Assembly (NCBI RefSeq): GCF_007556815.1
Contig: NZ_CP041745.1
Span: forward strand, 2,209,001-2,273,000
Direction of reading: 5' to 3'
Source of the DNA: Paraburkholderia megapolitana
GTDB taxonomy: Bacteria; Pseudomonadota; Gammaproteobacteria; Burkholderiales; Burkholderiaceae
DNA length: 64,000 nt
In this document: piece after piece, positions 45,873-55,894 of the stretch
How the letters are laid out: each line of letters begins with the position of its first letter
Numbering within the stretch: position 1 is the stretch's first letter
Notes under the pieces: model-generated
Databases searched by the model: none
What the model was told of the DNA's origin: nothing
Seen by the model: the letters and a program-made list of their open reading frames with translations, nothing else
Translations under genes and position numbers: made by a program

Positions 45873-47378
45873 TTATGGTTGTTCTGAAAGTTGCGGGGCA
45901 GTCTTGATGTCCCGCATATCCAGTCTGCCAAGATGTGCCGCCAGCTGAAGCCGAGCCGAACGCCAGTCGGTGAGCGCCTGAATCCGCTGGCGTTTCGCAC
46001 CGGCTAGCGACGACTGGGCGTTTAGTAACTCGAGGATGTTGCCGGCTCCCACCTGATATCGCCGCTGTGCCGCGGTATATGACCGCTGCGCAATGTCCAG
46101 CAAGGTCTCACTGTTCGTCACGTTCTTCGTCGCACCCTGCAACGCCTGATAGCTGGTCCAGACATCAAGCCCCGCCTGCTGGCGAGCCTCATCGAGTGTG
46201 TCCAGCTGCAGTTCGGTCTGCGCCTGGGCTTGCCGGACCTGATACATACGTCCAAACCCCTCGAAGATCGGTATCGTGACCTGGAAACCCAGATACCACT
46301 CATGGCTGTTCGCCGGGAAAACCGGGAACCCGAGTTGCAGGCTGGTCGGCTGGTTGTTGTAGCTGTACTTTCCAACGAGGCTCAAAACTGGAAGTCCTTC
46401 AGCCCGCGTCTGCTCCACTTTCGCCCTCGCCGCATCGACCTGTGCCTGTGCGGCCATCACGGCCGGATGCGTGCGTTGAGCCTCCTCGATGAGTTCGGCC
46501 ACCGACGAGTCAAACTCATGATCGGGTGCAACACCGTCCGCGACGGCAGGCATGGTTAGCGGTACATCAGGGCGCAAGTCCATGTCGGAGGCGAGCGTAC
46601 CTAGTGCGCCCTGCCAGTCTGTTTCCGCCTTCGTGCGATTGACCACGGCTTCGGCATATGAGGTCTGCGCCTGCAGTTCATCACTGACGGCTGCTACTCC
46701 TTTGTCGACGCGTGCGGTCGCAACATGAAAACTGTCGCCGGCCGTCTGCTCGACTTCGCGTGCCGCGACAAACGCAGCCTGTGCGGCCTGCGCGGCGTAA
46801 TAGTCCTTCGCCACAGCAGCGAATACGGTCTCGAGCGTGGCGCGTTGCGTCGCCTGTGCAGCGGCAAGCAACGCGTTCGCGTTACGCAGCGCGGCCGAAC
46901 GTCCACCAAAATCGAACAGAACCCATGTCAGTGAAGCGCTCGCGTTCTGGAGATTCGTCTGGTAGTGAGAACCGTACTGGGGATACCCCTTCACGTTATT
47001 GGTGACGTTGTCGCGCGTGCCCTGCCAGTTGCCCGAGACGGTGGGCAGAAATGCCGCACGGCCCGTGCCAACCGCGGCAGCCTGGACTTTCACACTCGCC
47101 CACGCTTCGCGGGTCTTCGGGTTGTTGCACAGTGCGCGCTCTACTGCCTCCTGCAGCTTCAGCGGGTTCGAGACAGCAGTGAACACGCAGATGTCCGCAT
47201 CGCTGCCGTCGAGCATCGAGGCGGCGGCCGTCGGGGACACAGCGCTGCTGGTTAATAGCGGATCCATTGCCCACGCTGACGACGTCACGCCTATGGTCAG
47301 CGGAACGATCAAAACACTCAGGCGCGAGTGCGTGTTCCGGTGCAGGTGCGCCGATTTCAAAGTTGACCTAGCGCTCAT
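45873..47378 (-). CDS. TolC-family outer-membrane protein of a type I secretion system
   Basis: A 501-residue protein with a signal peptide (VLIVPLTIGVTSSAWA-MD) and two TolC repeats. It has the N-terminal PLKLQEAVERALCNNPKTRE pattern, LTWVLFDFGGRSAALRNANA, and near the end QVGAGNILELLNAQSSLAGA, a TolC hallmark. Its start overlaps the end of the adaptor gene by 11 bases. It forms the outer-membrane tunnel for the substrate encoded at 51022-55296. Confidence 0.93.
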   Translation of the reverse strand: MSARSTLKSAHLHRNTHSRLSVLIVPLTIGVTSSAWAMDPLLTSSAVSPTAAASMLDGSDADICVFTAVSNPLKLQEAVERALCNNPKTREAWASVKVQAAAVGTGRAAFLPTVSGNWQGTRDNVTNNVKGYPQYGSHYQTNLQNASASLTWVLFDFGGRSAALRNANALLAAAQATQRATLETVFAAVAKDYYAAQAAQAAFVAAREVEQTAGDSFHVATARVDKGVAAVSDELQAQTSYAEAVVNRTKAETDWQGALGTLASDMDLRPDVPLTMPAVADGVAPDHEFDSSVAELIEEAQRTHPAVMAAQAQVDAARAKVEQTRAEGLPVLSLVGKYSYNNQPTSLQLGFPVFPANSHEWYLGFQVTIPIFEGFGRMYQVRQAQAQTELQLDTLDEARQQAGLDVWTSYQALQGATKNVTNSETLLDIAQRSYTAAQRRYQVGAGNILELLNAQSSLAGAKRQRIQALTDWRSARLQLAAHLGRLDMRDIKTAPQLSEQP

Positions 47379-48789
47379 GCAAACTCTCCTGTCCCGTCTG
47401 AATCACCGGATCGAGGAAGTAGTGCAGCACGCTGCGTTTGCCAGTCCGGATCTCCGCACTGACTGTCATGCCTGGAGTCAGATTGATCCAGGTGCCGTTC
47501 GCGCGGATGCGATTCGTGGGCAGGCGAATCCGGGTGACAAAGGTGGGGCCGCGCTTGCGGTCCTGTACCGCGTCGTTGGATACCGAGACGACCTGCCCAG
47601 TCAGGTAACCGTACCGGGTGTACGGAAACGCCTCGATCTTCACGATTGCCTGCTGCCCTGCCTTCACGAAACCAACATCGCGATTCTCGATGTTCGCTTC
47701 GACCTCCAGCGTATCGTCGGGAACGATTTTCATGACTGGCTGCGCTGCAGTCGCAACGCCACCCAGCGTATGGAGGTTTAACTCCTGCACGGTTCCCGCC
47801 ACTGGTGCGGTGAGGCTCAGCAGTTTCTGGCGTGCATCCGCCTTGGTTTCGTCGTTACGGCTCTGTCCAAGTTGTTGCGTCGCCTTGTCCAGCGTATCGA
47901 GCTGCTGTCGCCTGAATTCCGACGAAGCGGCTGCGATCTCCGCGCGCTGCTGCGCAATGCCGGCCAGTAATTCACGGGCGTGGCTGCGCTGTGCGTCCAG
48001 TTCGTGCTCCTGCCCGAGTGCTGCCTGTTCCTTGTCGAGATAGTCGTTGCGTGCGACATACCGGTCGGAGGCGAGCGAACGGTAATCGTCGGCCTGCTGC
48101 CGTGCAAGCGGCGCTGTTGCGGACAGCTTTGCAATCTGCTGGCGTGTCGTATCGAGTTCTGCCTCGCGTTTCAGCAGTTCGGCCTGTGCACTTTCGAACT
48201 TGTCGCGGTACTCGTTATAGAGACCTTCAGCAAAATGCTGTGCTTCGAGCTGCTGCTGGACGGAGGCTCCATCGACCGTTGTCAACGACGGTGAATGGGT
48301 GTGCTGCTGGGCGTCGAGAAGCGCACGCGAGCGCTCCGCCGCAAGTGTCGCGTCGATCCGCTCGCGTCTCGCCTTGTCGGTGTCGGCTGCTGCCTGGGTG
48401 GTGTCGAGTTCCATCAGTAACTGGCCAGCCGATACGCGCTGTCCATCGTTGACCAGAATCCGCCTGACCACACCGGTAATCGCCGGCTGGATGAGCTTGA
48501 CCTGCTCGTCCGGAATCAGCTTGCCACCCGCGGTCGCGACAATGTCCAGCTGGCCGAAACAGGCAATCAGGACGATGAGCGCGGCAAGCGCCACGATGAC
48601 ACGCATCGTCCACAGCGGTAACGGGTGGGTCGGCGTCTCGACGAGTTCGAGGTTGGCCGGCAGGAAAGCGCGTTCGTGCGCAAGACGCGGCTGCGTATCA
48701 AGTTCGTGCCGCATCGTCCAGGCTGCGCGGAATACAGTCGCGTAGCGGCTCGTCAGGTCCCGCAGGGCCTGCAGGTGAATCCATTTCAT
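47368..48789 (-). CDS. HlyD-type membrane fusion protein of type I secretion
   Basis: A 473-residue adaptor. A cytoplasmic N-terminus and one membrane helix (VIVALAALIVLIACFGQLDI) are followed by a lipoyl half (GKLIPDEQVKLIQPAITGVV), a long coiled-coil hairpin (about 120-310) and the closing half with LHTLGGVATAAQPVMKIVPD and AEIRTGKRSVLHYFLDP, the latter diagnostic of T1SS HlyD proteins. It joins the ABC transporter to the TolC protein. Confidence 0.94.
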   Translation of the reverse strand: MKWIHLQALRDLTSRYATVFRAAWTMRHELDTQPRLAHERAFLPANLELVETPTHPLPLWTMRVIVALAALIVLIACFGQLDIVATAGGKLIPDEQVKLIQPAITGVVRRILVNDGQRVSAGQLLMELDTTQAAADTDKARRERIDATLAAERSRALLDAQQHTHSPSLTTVDGASVQQQLEAQHFAEGLYNEYRDKFESAQAELLKREAELDTTRQQIAKLSATAPLARQQADDYRSLASDRYVARNDYLDKEQAALGQEHELDAQRSHARELLAGIAQQRAEIAAASSEFRRQQLDTLDKATQQLGQSRNDETKADARQKLLSLTAPVAGTVQELNLHTLGGVATAAQPVMKIVPDDTLEVEANIENRDVGFVKAGQQAIVKIEAFPYTRYGYLTGQVVSVSNDAVQDRKRGPTFVTRIRLPTNRIRANGTWINLTPGMTVSAEIRTGKRSVLHYFLDPVIQTGQESLHER

Positions 48790-48810
48790 GAGAAGACCGG
48801 GAATACGTGG

Positions 48811-50940
48811 TTATGCGTTCTGCAGGGAGACGAGGTGCGCGTAATAGCCGCGTTTGTCGAGCAGCGCTTCGTGCGTACCGGTTTCGACAATCCGTCCCTT
48901 GTCCATCGCGATGATGTGGTTCGCGTGGCGTACCGAAGTCAGCCGGTGAGCAATGATGATGACGGTGCGCCCCTGGCACATCGCACGCATGTTGTCCTGA
49001 ATGATCCGTTCGGTTTCGAAATCGAGCGCGCTCGTTGCTTCGTCGAAGATCAGGATGCGCGGATTCGTCACGAGCGCACGGGCGATCGCGATCCGCTGTC
49101 GCTGACCGCCTGACAGGTTCGAACCGTGTTCACCAACGAGCGTGTCGTAACCTTCCGGCAACTCGGAGATGAAGTCGTGCGCGCCGGCCAGTCGTGCGGC
49201 GTGCATCACGACGTCCAGCGATACGCCCGGATCGGTCACGGCGATGTTCTCGCGGATCGACCGGTTGAACAGCAGGTTCTCCTGCAGCACTACACCGATC
49301 TGACGGCGCAGCCATGCAGGGTCCGCAAGCGTCAGATCGATACCGTCGATACGTACCCGCCCCTGCTCCGGCAGATAGAGACGCTGCAACAGCTTCGTCA
49401 GCGTGCTCTTGCCGGAACCCGAGCGTCCGACAATACCGATGACCTCGCCTGCTGCAATCTCGAGCGATACGCCATCCAGGATCGTCGGGCCATCCGGGCG
49501 ATAGCGGAAACGGATGTCCTGGAAGCTGATGTCGCCGCGAACAGCCGGTAACGCCTGACGGCTTTGCGGCAATTCGGAGCGCGTGTTGAGGATGTCGCCC
49601 AGGCGCCCCATGGAAATGCCAACCTGCTGGAAATCCTGCCAGAGCTGGGCCAACCGGAGAACCGGTGCCGCGACGTGCTGCGACATCATGTTGAAGGCAA
49701 TCAGCTGGCCGACCGACAACCTGCCGTCGATGACGAGACGTGCGCCGAGGTACAGCGTCACCAGGGTGACGAGCTTGCCGACCAGCTGGATCAGCTGCTG
49801 TCCGATGTTGCCCAGTGAGCTGACCCGGAAGCCCGCAGCAACATAGGCCGCCAGCTGGTTGTCCCAGCGCCGCGTGAACTGAGGCTCGACCGCCATCGAC
49901 TTGACCGTCTCCACACCAGAGACTGCCTCGACGAGAAACGACTGGTTGTCTGCGGTGCGGGCGAACTTCTCGTTCAGGCGGTTGCGCAGTATCGGCGTGA
50001 TGGCCATCGAGATCGCCGCATACACCGGCATCGAAACGACCACGACCAGCGTCAACCAGACGCTGTACGTGCACATCACGGCGAGAAAGATGATTGAGAA
50101 AAACAGGTCGATCACCGCGGTAACCGCCTGCCCCGTCAGGAAGCTACGGATGTTCTCGAGCTCGCGTACACGCGTCACGGTATCGCCGACGCGACGCGCG
50201 CCGAAATACGCAAGCGGCAGCGCCAGCAGATGACGGAACAGACGTGCCCCGAGTTCCACGTCGATGCGGCTCGCCGTGTGTGAGAACACGTAATTGCGAA
50301 TCCCTGTGAGCAGTACCTCGAAGATCGCACTGGCCAGCGTGGCAATGCACACCACGTTGAGCGTGTTGAATGCACGGTTGACCAGCACCTTGTCCATCAC
50401 GACCTGGAACATCAGCGGCGAGACGAGGCCGAACAGCTGCAGCACCATCGAGACGAGTAGTACTTCAAGCAGCAGACGTCGGTACTTGACGACTGCGGGA
50501 ATGAACCACGAGAAATCGAAACGGGCGAGTTCGCCGGCGAGCGACGCGCGTGAGGTGAACATCATCACGTGGCCACCTGATCGGGCCATTACATCCGTTG
50601 TCGTGCTCACGGTCGGGCCGCTCGCACCTGCTTCGAGGATCAAGGCCTGATCGGACTCACAGCGGGCGAGGATGAAGTGCCGGCCAGTGTCGTCGAGCAT
50701 GAGCGCAGGTAGCGGTGTGCGGGACAGACGATCCTGCGTTACACGTACGCATCGGGTCTTCAGGCCAAGCGAGCGCGCTGCGAGTTCGAGATCTCTTGCG
50801 TCGAGCGGACCGGACCCGGCGCCAGCGGCATGACTCAACTGTTCAGCACTGGCGGCGATACCGTGAAACTGGGCAATCAGGACGAGCGCCACCAGGCCAG
50901 GATCGTCTGGCTGGGGCACGTTGGGGTGAGGCGCATTCAT
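48811..50940 (-). CDS. Type I secretion ABC transporter with degenerate C39 domain
   Basis: A 709-residue HlyB-type exporter. Residues about 10-135 are a C39-peptidase-like domain (ALVLIAQFHGIAASAEQLSH) without the catalytic Cys, so it is a substrate-docking CLD domain and not a protease. Six membrane helices follow (about 160-430). The nucleotide-binding part has Walker A GRSGSGKST, signature LSGGQRQRIA, Walker B LIFDEATSALD and the H-loop IIAHRL. A CLD domain is typical for RTX-like substrates secreted without cleavage. It lies 21 bp before the adaptor gene. Confidence 0.95.
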   Translation of the reverse strand: MNAPHPNVPQPDDPGLVALVLIAQFHGIAASAEQLSHAAGAGSGPLDARDLELAARSLGLKTRCVRVTQDRLSRTPLPALMLDDTGRHFILARCESDQALILEAGASGPTVSTTTDVMARSGGHVMMFTSRASLAGELARFDFSWFIPAVVKYRRLLLEVLLVSMVLQLFGLVSPLMFQVVMDKVLVNRAFNTLNVVCIATLASAIFEVLLTGIRNYVFSHTASRIDVELGARLFRHLLALPLAYFGARRVGDTVTRVRELENIRSFLTGQAVTAVIDLFFSIIFLAVMCTYSVWLTLVVVVSMPVYAAISMAITPILRNRLNEKFARTADNQSFLVEAVSGVETVKSMAVEPQFTRRWDNQLAAYVAAGFRVSSLGNIGQQLIQLVGKLVTLVTLYLGARLVIDGRLSVGQLIAFNMMSQHVAAPVLRLAQLWQDFQQVGISMGRLGDILNTRSELPQSRQALPAVRGDISFQDIRFRYRPDGPTILDGVSLEIAAGEVIGIVGRSGSGKSTLTKLLQRLYLPEQGRVRIDGIDLTLADPAWLRRQIGVVLQENLLFNRSIRENIAVTDPGVSLDVVMHAARLAGAHDFISELPEGYDTLVGEHGSNLSGGQRQRIAIARALVTNPRILIFDEATSALDFETERIIQDNMRAMCQGRTVIIIAHRLTSVRHANHIIAMDKGRIVETGTHEALLDKRGYYAHLVSLQNA

Positions 50941-50960
50941 GCGGTGAACCGATGGGTAGA

Positions 50961-50995
50961 CAAACAGAAACCGCCCGCGACCGTAGCCGCGGGCG
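50961..50995 (-). terminator. Hairpin between substrate and transporter genes
   Basis: CGCCCGCG (50972-50979) pairs with CGCGGGCG (50988-50995). On the minus strand the stem is followed by GGTTTCTGTTTGT, only moderately T-rich. It lies in the 81-bp gap between the substrate stop and the transporter start and would act as a leaky terminator, giving more substrate than transporter mRNA, as known from hly and rtx operons. Confidence 0.6.
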
Positions 50996-51021
50996 TCGTT
51001 GCAACTGCCAATGTTGTGGGG

Positions 51022-54000
51022 TCAGTGCCAGTTAGCGGCGAGGACCGGTTGCAGCGTTTTTTGCTGATCTGGTGTCAGGCTCGTCGTGGCCGGCGCGGGG
51101 GGAGCGAAGGCAGCCATCGCCTGAACCAGTTTCTCGACATTGGCGCTTGATAGCGTCTTGCCGTCTCCGCTTGCCAGACTGGCCCGCTCCGGCGTAGCTG
51201 CATACCAGTTTTTCAGCGTCACGGCGCCGGTCGTGCCGATCTCCGAGACCTTCAGGTCATTACCTGTATGCTGCAACCAGAGGTGATCCGCAGTTACACC
51301 GCTTGCGAACGAGAGCACTCCACCACTTCCTCCGAATTCCAGCTCGTAGACACCGCTGCCTGCTTTCACAACAGCGTTTGCGCCAGTGAGTCTTGCGCTC
51401 GCGTGACCAATACCCAGCTCAAGCGTTGTGTCAGAACCCGAATTGTCGACGGTGACATTGCCTGCCACCTGCGCGGTCTTGATCACGCTCGCGTCGAACT
51501 TCCCGGAAAGGCTCCCCACCGCAAACGTGATATTGGCGCCCGTCTCGTGACCCGTGATCGTATCGGTACCCGCTGTGAAAAGGTTCGTGCGCGCGCCCTC
51601 CAGACGGATCGTATCCTTAGGGGTCGCGAGAATCGCAACACCATCGTCCTCGCCTGTTACCGTGATGTCGTTCCTGACACTGTTGCCGCCAAAGAGCGCT
51701 TTCGAGTGAGCGCCGCTTATCAGGACGACGCTGCTCCCGCCGTAAGACGTCACAGTCGAGTTATCCCCGTTTTCGTTAATAGCCGCCGTCGGCTGCACGA
51801 CGCCTGCCGGAGGCGGGGCGTTAAAACCGATACCGGGTGCGCCCACGTTATACACGTTCGACTGGATGAGCAGTTCCAGCGAACCGGAACGAGAGTTCTT
51901 GCCGGACGCGTCGGTCGCCGTCACCATGATATCCAGTGTGCCGACGGAGCCCTTGCCGGGTGTTCCCTTGAGCGTATGTCCGGTCGGATCATACGTGACC
52001 CAGGCAGGCAACGATTCGCCGTTTGCCAGCGTGACCGTATACGTGGCAGGGACAAAGGATGCGTCGCCGGAAAAGAGCGAGTTCACTGGTGCACTTGTCC
52101 ATGCGAGCGCCGCATCGACCATCTGGAAACGCGTCGGCCCTTGTTGCGTTACCGGGGGTTGAGACGGGACGCCTGCACTGGGCGTTTCGCCCGGCGCGCC
52201 AGCGGCAGGTTGACTTGGTGTTACTGGAGATCCGGTAGAAACGGGAGGCGATGAATTTGCCGGCGCGCCGGACGACGGTGTAGCCGGTGAGCCAGCTTGG
52301 CTGCCCGCTGGCGGAACAGTCTGATGGTTATTGACGGCTTGAGGCGGCGACGTCTGACCATCTCCATCCCCCAGACTACTTATTGAACCGGACGAAGTTA
52401 TCTGGTCCCCGGGGAAGCCAGAAGTTACTGACCAGGTCCCGGGCTCCGGAGCAAATATCGGCACGGAGGACCCATCCGAGGGCGAACCTTGGACAGGTTC
52501 TCCGGGAATCATCGAGCCGATCCCCATCCCCGGTAACACGGTTCCTCCTTGCGAAGCGCGAGTCAGGCTTGTCACGTCCACCGAGCTGAAATCGAATCCA
52601 ATTGCGCCAGCAGAGGCCGGGAGTCTCGCTAGTACTGCGTGACGCGCCCAGAGCACTATCTGTCCTCCTGGACCCATCTGCATAAGTTCGACCGGCCCCA
52701 GATTGGGATCGTTAAACGTCTCGTGGAATCCACCGCGATATTCGGTAGAGGGCGTGCGAACATGCGTAGCGTTGTTTCGGTCAATCCACCTTTGCTCTAC
52801 GACAGGAGAGGTCGGGCTAGTATTCGCATGAATCGTCTCAAGATACTTGCCATCCGGATGTGTGATCTTGACGTGAAGGCGACCTTGAGCATCATTGAAC
52901 TGATCGAACCTGTCCTGAACAGAGCCGTCCGGTGCAAGATGCTCTTTACTGATGATGTTCCCCATGCTGTCGGTATGCGTCACGTCGCGACTGCCGTCGG
53001 GATTGAATTGATAGGTGTTGATGTCCACCTTGACATTACCCATACCGACACTCGCTGTCTCGACGATTCTGCCGCTTGCGTCGTAGGTCGTTGAGCTCCG
53101 GTTGCCCTTTGCGTCCGTCGCGAAGCTCAGCACAGTCTTGCCGGATACCGAACCATCGGGATTGTGGTTGATGACGGTTTGATCGATTTCCTTGCCGTCT
53201 GCACCAAAGTGATCCACCTGGACCTGTTTGCCGCTGTCATCGTACTTCGTCAGCGTATATCCTCCGTCGGCCAGTCGACCGTAATCCACGTGTGCTTTCG
53301 AGGTTCCTACCTGAGTGGAAGTAAAGTGCCCGGACGTGTCGAAGGTCGAGGTCAGCAGCGGTTGACCGTTGGGCTGCACGATCGCTAAAGTGCGCGAACC
53401 ATCGTCGTGGTACACAAAATTCGTCGTACTGCCCAACGAGCCATTGGCCAGGTGCGAAATAATCCGGGAGATGGTGCCGTCGCCGTTGCGTAGCACCTCG
53501 CACCACGAACCATCTCTTGCTGCCGGTGCGTACCAGCCTGTCGTCTCCGAGTACGCGGCGCTCGACAGCGTGAAACCGATTACCTGACCGGCCGCATTGT
53601 AGACAATACTGTCTCCTCCAATGTTTTGCCCCGCTGCATTGTAGTAAGTCACCTGCGTTGGCCGCCCCGCTCCGTCCTGAGCCGTCACCGAAGTATGGAT
53701 CGGGTCTGCGGCACCGGTGGGAGTAGTACTCGGAGGCGGCGGCGCAATAACCGGTGCACCATTGGCGTCCGTTGTCGACGTCGAAACAAGGGCACCATTC
53801 GCACCGTACGTAAAACTTTCGACGCTCGTCACCTGCTGGTTCGCGCCGTACGTCGTAATGCTCGCTGTCTTGCCGGCTCCATCGAACTGTGTAAGCGTCT
53901 TCAGTGTTCCGGTCGCGTCATAGCCATAGTTGGAGCTGTTTGCGGTCGTGCCGTCCGGGTTGTAGATCGTCTCGGATATGCGCTGGTTCGATGCGTCGAA

Positions 54001-55296
54001 AGTCGTGACGCTGGCTTTTTCGCCGGTGGCACCGGACACGGTTACCGCATAGCCACCGTCACCCCTCGGCGCATACGACGTCTGGCCAATCAAGATGCCC
54101 GACGCGTTGTAACTGTTCGAAGTACCGGTTCCGGCGCCGGGGTCAAGTGAAACGTCAGTGCGAGCACCGTTGGCCATGTTGACCGTTTCACCCGTGACCT
54201 GCCCCGCCGCATTGTAGATTTGCGTGGCCTTATCACCTGAATGAAGAGTGGTTGTCGTGACCAGCGTGCCATCGGCGGCTGTCGAGACGGTCTGTGTCTT
54301 CCCGGTTGACGCGTCGGTCGTTGTGATTACCGGATTTCCCTGACTGTCGGTTCGTACCGAAGCACCGATCTGCGTTCCGTTCGCACTGATGCTCACGCTG
54401 CCATCGCCTCCTGTAGTCAGGTTGACGACGGTTGGTGCGGCACCAGCGGTCGATACGCTATAGCTGCTACCACCGCTCGTGCCGGGTAGCGTGGTTAGCG
54501 TAGTCACACTCCCCAAGGCGTCAGTCACGGTGCCGGTCTGGCCATTTGCCGAGAAGCCGACAGCGACGCGATTCGACAGGGTGACCCCAAGCACATTCAT
54601 GCTGCTGTCAAAGGTATATGCGGTCCCGGACGCCGTGGTTGCTGTACTGGAACCGTTCGGCTGGGCGACATATGTCAAACCACTGCTGAACACATACTGC
54701 GTACTACCATTTGCCAGGGTCAGTGCTGTAGTGCCGTCCGGGAAAACCTTTGCCCCATTCGCTGAGATGGAGGCACCCTGAGAGTGGTCAGCAATGTACT
54801 GTAATCCAGCGCTTATTCCCTTCGCAGCGAGAACACCAGATACCGCCGCAAGAGCAGAAACTCCAAGCGCGGTTCCAAGCGTGACTGTCGATCCGGCCAC
54901 GAACATTGCCACGAGTGCTTCGTCGACGACAGAAGTTGTACCGTAACCGATACCGTCCGAGGCAAGACTCTTCACCGCCCCCCAAACCCCGCCGCTCTTC
55001 GACGTGTTGATCGCGTCTGCCAGCATAAAGGGAGCGTTGAAGATGGGAAGATCGAGGCTGCGGGTGTATGCACTGGCCGCTTGTCCCGCACTCTCTAGTG
55101 ACGCGCCGGCAGACGCAAGTTTCCCGAGTAAGAGGCTGTACGCTGATGATGTGGCAGACGCTGAATCGAGCGTGGACCAGAATGAGTTACCACCGGCAGC
55201 CGTTGCCGGTTGACCCGGCTTCACATGAATTGGCGGCAACGTGCCGCCGTCAACCGGTGAACCTGTGACGTCTGAAGGAGACGCTTTATTTGCCAT
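51022..55296 (-). CDS. Very large YD-repeat type I secretion substrate
   Basis: A 1424-residue protein without a Sec signal. It has an N-terminal part with hydrophobic stretches near 110-165 (ALVAMFVAGSTVTLGTALGV). A long array of YD/Rhs-like repeats from about 350 to 850 follows (YNAAGQVTGETVNMANGART, FDASNQRISETIYNPDGTTA). Then come a Pro/Ser/Gly linker near 950-1060, one putative-Ig domain (LPAWVTYDPTGHTLKGTPG) and a C-terminal region with GNDLKVSEIGTTGAVTLKNW, the haemolysin-type calcium-binding-related motif seen near T1SS signals. Classical GGxGxDxLx repeats are missing. It is the probable cargo of the adjacent transporter. The start overlaps the preceding gene by 11 bases with GGAG upstream. 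Confidence 0.87.
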   Translation of the reverse strand: MANKASPSDVTGSPVDGGTLPPIHVKPGQPATAAGGNSFWSTLDSASATSSAYSLLLGKLASAGASLESAGQAASAYTRSLDLPIFNAPFMLADAINTSKSGGVWGAVKSLASDGIGYGTTSVVDEALVAMFVAGSTVTLGTALGVSALAAVSGVLAAKGISAGLQYIADHSQGASISANGAKVFPDGTTALTLANGSTQYVFSSGLTYVAQPNGSSTATTASGTAYTFDSSMNVLGVTLSNRVAVGFSANGQTGTVTDALGSVTTLTTLPGTSGGSSYSVSTAGAAPTVVNLTTGGDGSVSISANGTQIGASVRTDSQGNPVITTTDASTGKTQTVSTAADGTLVTTTTLHSGDKATQIYNAAGQVTGETVNMANGARTDVSLDPGAGTGTSNSYNASGILIGQTSYAPRGDGGYAVTVSGATGEKASVTTFDASNQRISETIYNPDGTTANSSNYGYDATGTLKTLTQFDGAGKTASITTYGANQQVTSVESFTYGANGALVSTSTTDANGAPVIAPPPPSTTPTGAADPIHTSVTAQDGAGRPTQVTYYNAAGQNIGGDSIVYNAAGQVIGFTLSSAAYSETTGWYAPAARDGSWCEVLRNGDGTISRIISHLANGSLGSTTNFVYHDDGSRTLAIVQPNGQPLLTSTFDTSGHFTSTQVGTSKAHVDYGRLADGGYTLTKYDDSGKQVQVDHFGADGKEIDQTVINHNPDGSVSGKTVLSFATDAKGNRSSTTYDASGRIVETASVGMGNVKVDINTYQFNPDGSRDVTHTDSMGNIISKEHLAPDGSVQDRFDQFNDAQGRLHVKITHPDGKYLETIHANTSPTSPVVEQRWIDRNNATHVRTPSTEYRGGFHETFNDPNLGPVELMQMGPGGQIVLWARHAVLARLPASAGAIGFDFSSVDVTSLTRASQGGTVLPGMGIGSMIPGEPVQGSPSDGSSVPIFAPEPGTWSVTSGFPGDQITSSGSISSLGDGDGQTSPPQAVNNHQTVPPAGSQAGSPATPSSGAPANSSPPVSTGSPVTPSQPAAGAPGETPSAGVPSQPPVTQQGPTRFQMVDAALAWTSAPVNSLFSGDASFVPATYTVTLANGESLPAWVTYDPTGHTLKGTPGKGSVGTLDIMVTATDASGKNSRSGSLELLIQSNVYNVGAPGIGFNAPPPAGVVQPTAAINENGDNSTVTSYGGSSVVLISGAHSKALFGGNSVRNDITVTGEDDGVAILATPKDTIRLEGARTNLFTAGTDTITGHETGANITFAVGSLSGKFDASVIKTAQVAGNVTVDNSGSDTTLELGIGHASARLTGANAVVKAGSGVYELEFGGSGGVLSFASGVTADHLWLQHTGNDLKVSEIGTTGAVTLKNWYAATPERASLASGDGKTLSSANVEKLVQAMAAFAPPAPATTSLTPDQQKTLQPVLAANWH

Positions 55297-55894
55297 CGTG
55301 GGCTCCGTTGGTGAAGAAGTATTTGAGAATCAGAATCAGCCCATAGAGACCTGCTGCGACCATCAACACAGAAAGGCCAGCCGCCGCGATCTGGAAAACG
55401 AGATCGAGGCTATTCGTCACGGTGACGGGGGTGCCCCATGTAAAACTGCGCACAAAGGAAAAACCGCCCGCCCCAAGCAATATGGAACATGCGAGGAGCC
55501 GTCCTCCAGCGCCGCCGTTCGAAGATCCGAATGCAGGTGCCTGTCTGTATCTGGCCTGTCTCAGATAAACGGAGCGTCCGAACACACCATCCGGTCCGGC
55601 GCTCTCGCGGAGCGTCATGGCGATAAGCCAGATCCAGATCAGACTGAGAAGAAGGAACGCGCCGGATGCGGCCCCAAGCAGATCGAGTGTCGCTTGCCAT
55701 GGGAGACCCACAAAGGTGACCCACGGATGTGAGCGTCCCAGATCCATGCCTACGCATAACCAAGCGAGTTTTGCGGACAGCCCGTTGAAGTAATCAGGAA
55801 AAGTGGCGGTGGAGATGAAGGCGTAGGCAAGGAGTGAAATGAAGACAGTGTTCCACGCCCGCGAGTAAACGTAATTGATTCTTTGATAAGTCAT
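55286..55894 (-). CDS. Accessory membrane protein of the secretion operon, unknown
   Basis: A 202-residue protein with about five hydrophobic segments (for example AFLLLSLIWIWLIAMTL and IAAAGLSVLMVAAGLYGLIL). It is the first gene of the operon, has a TGGAGG ribosome site and overlaps the substrate start by 11 bases, so the two are made together. Canonical T1SS loci have no such gene. An inner-membrane chaperone, an immunity-type protein or a regulator are all possible; no motif decides. Confidence 0.75.
   Translation of the reverse strand: MTYQRINYVYSRAWNTVFISLLAYAFISTATFPDYFNGLSAKLAWLCVGMDLGRSHPWVTFVGLPWQATLDLLGAASGAFLLLSLIWIWLIAMTLRESAGPDGVFGRSVYLRQARYRQAPAFGSSNGGAGGRLLACSILLGAGGFSFVRSFTWGTPVTVTNSLDLVFQIAAAGLSVLMVAAGLYGLILILKYFFTNGAHDGK

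Noticed and set aside
48811..50940. Bacteriocin-type peptidase-transporter
   Set aside because: The C39-like domain lacks the catalytic Cys, so a HlyB-type transporter for an uncleaved substrate fits better.
51268..52254. 328-residue open frame opposite the secretion substrate
   Set aside because: Shadow of the YD-repeat gene, with no start signal and unnatural composition.
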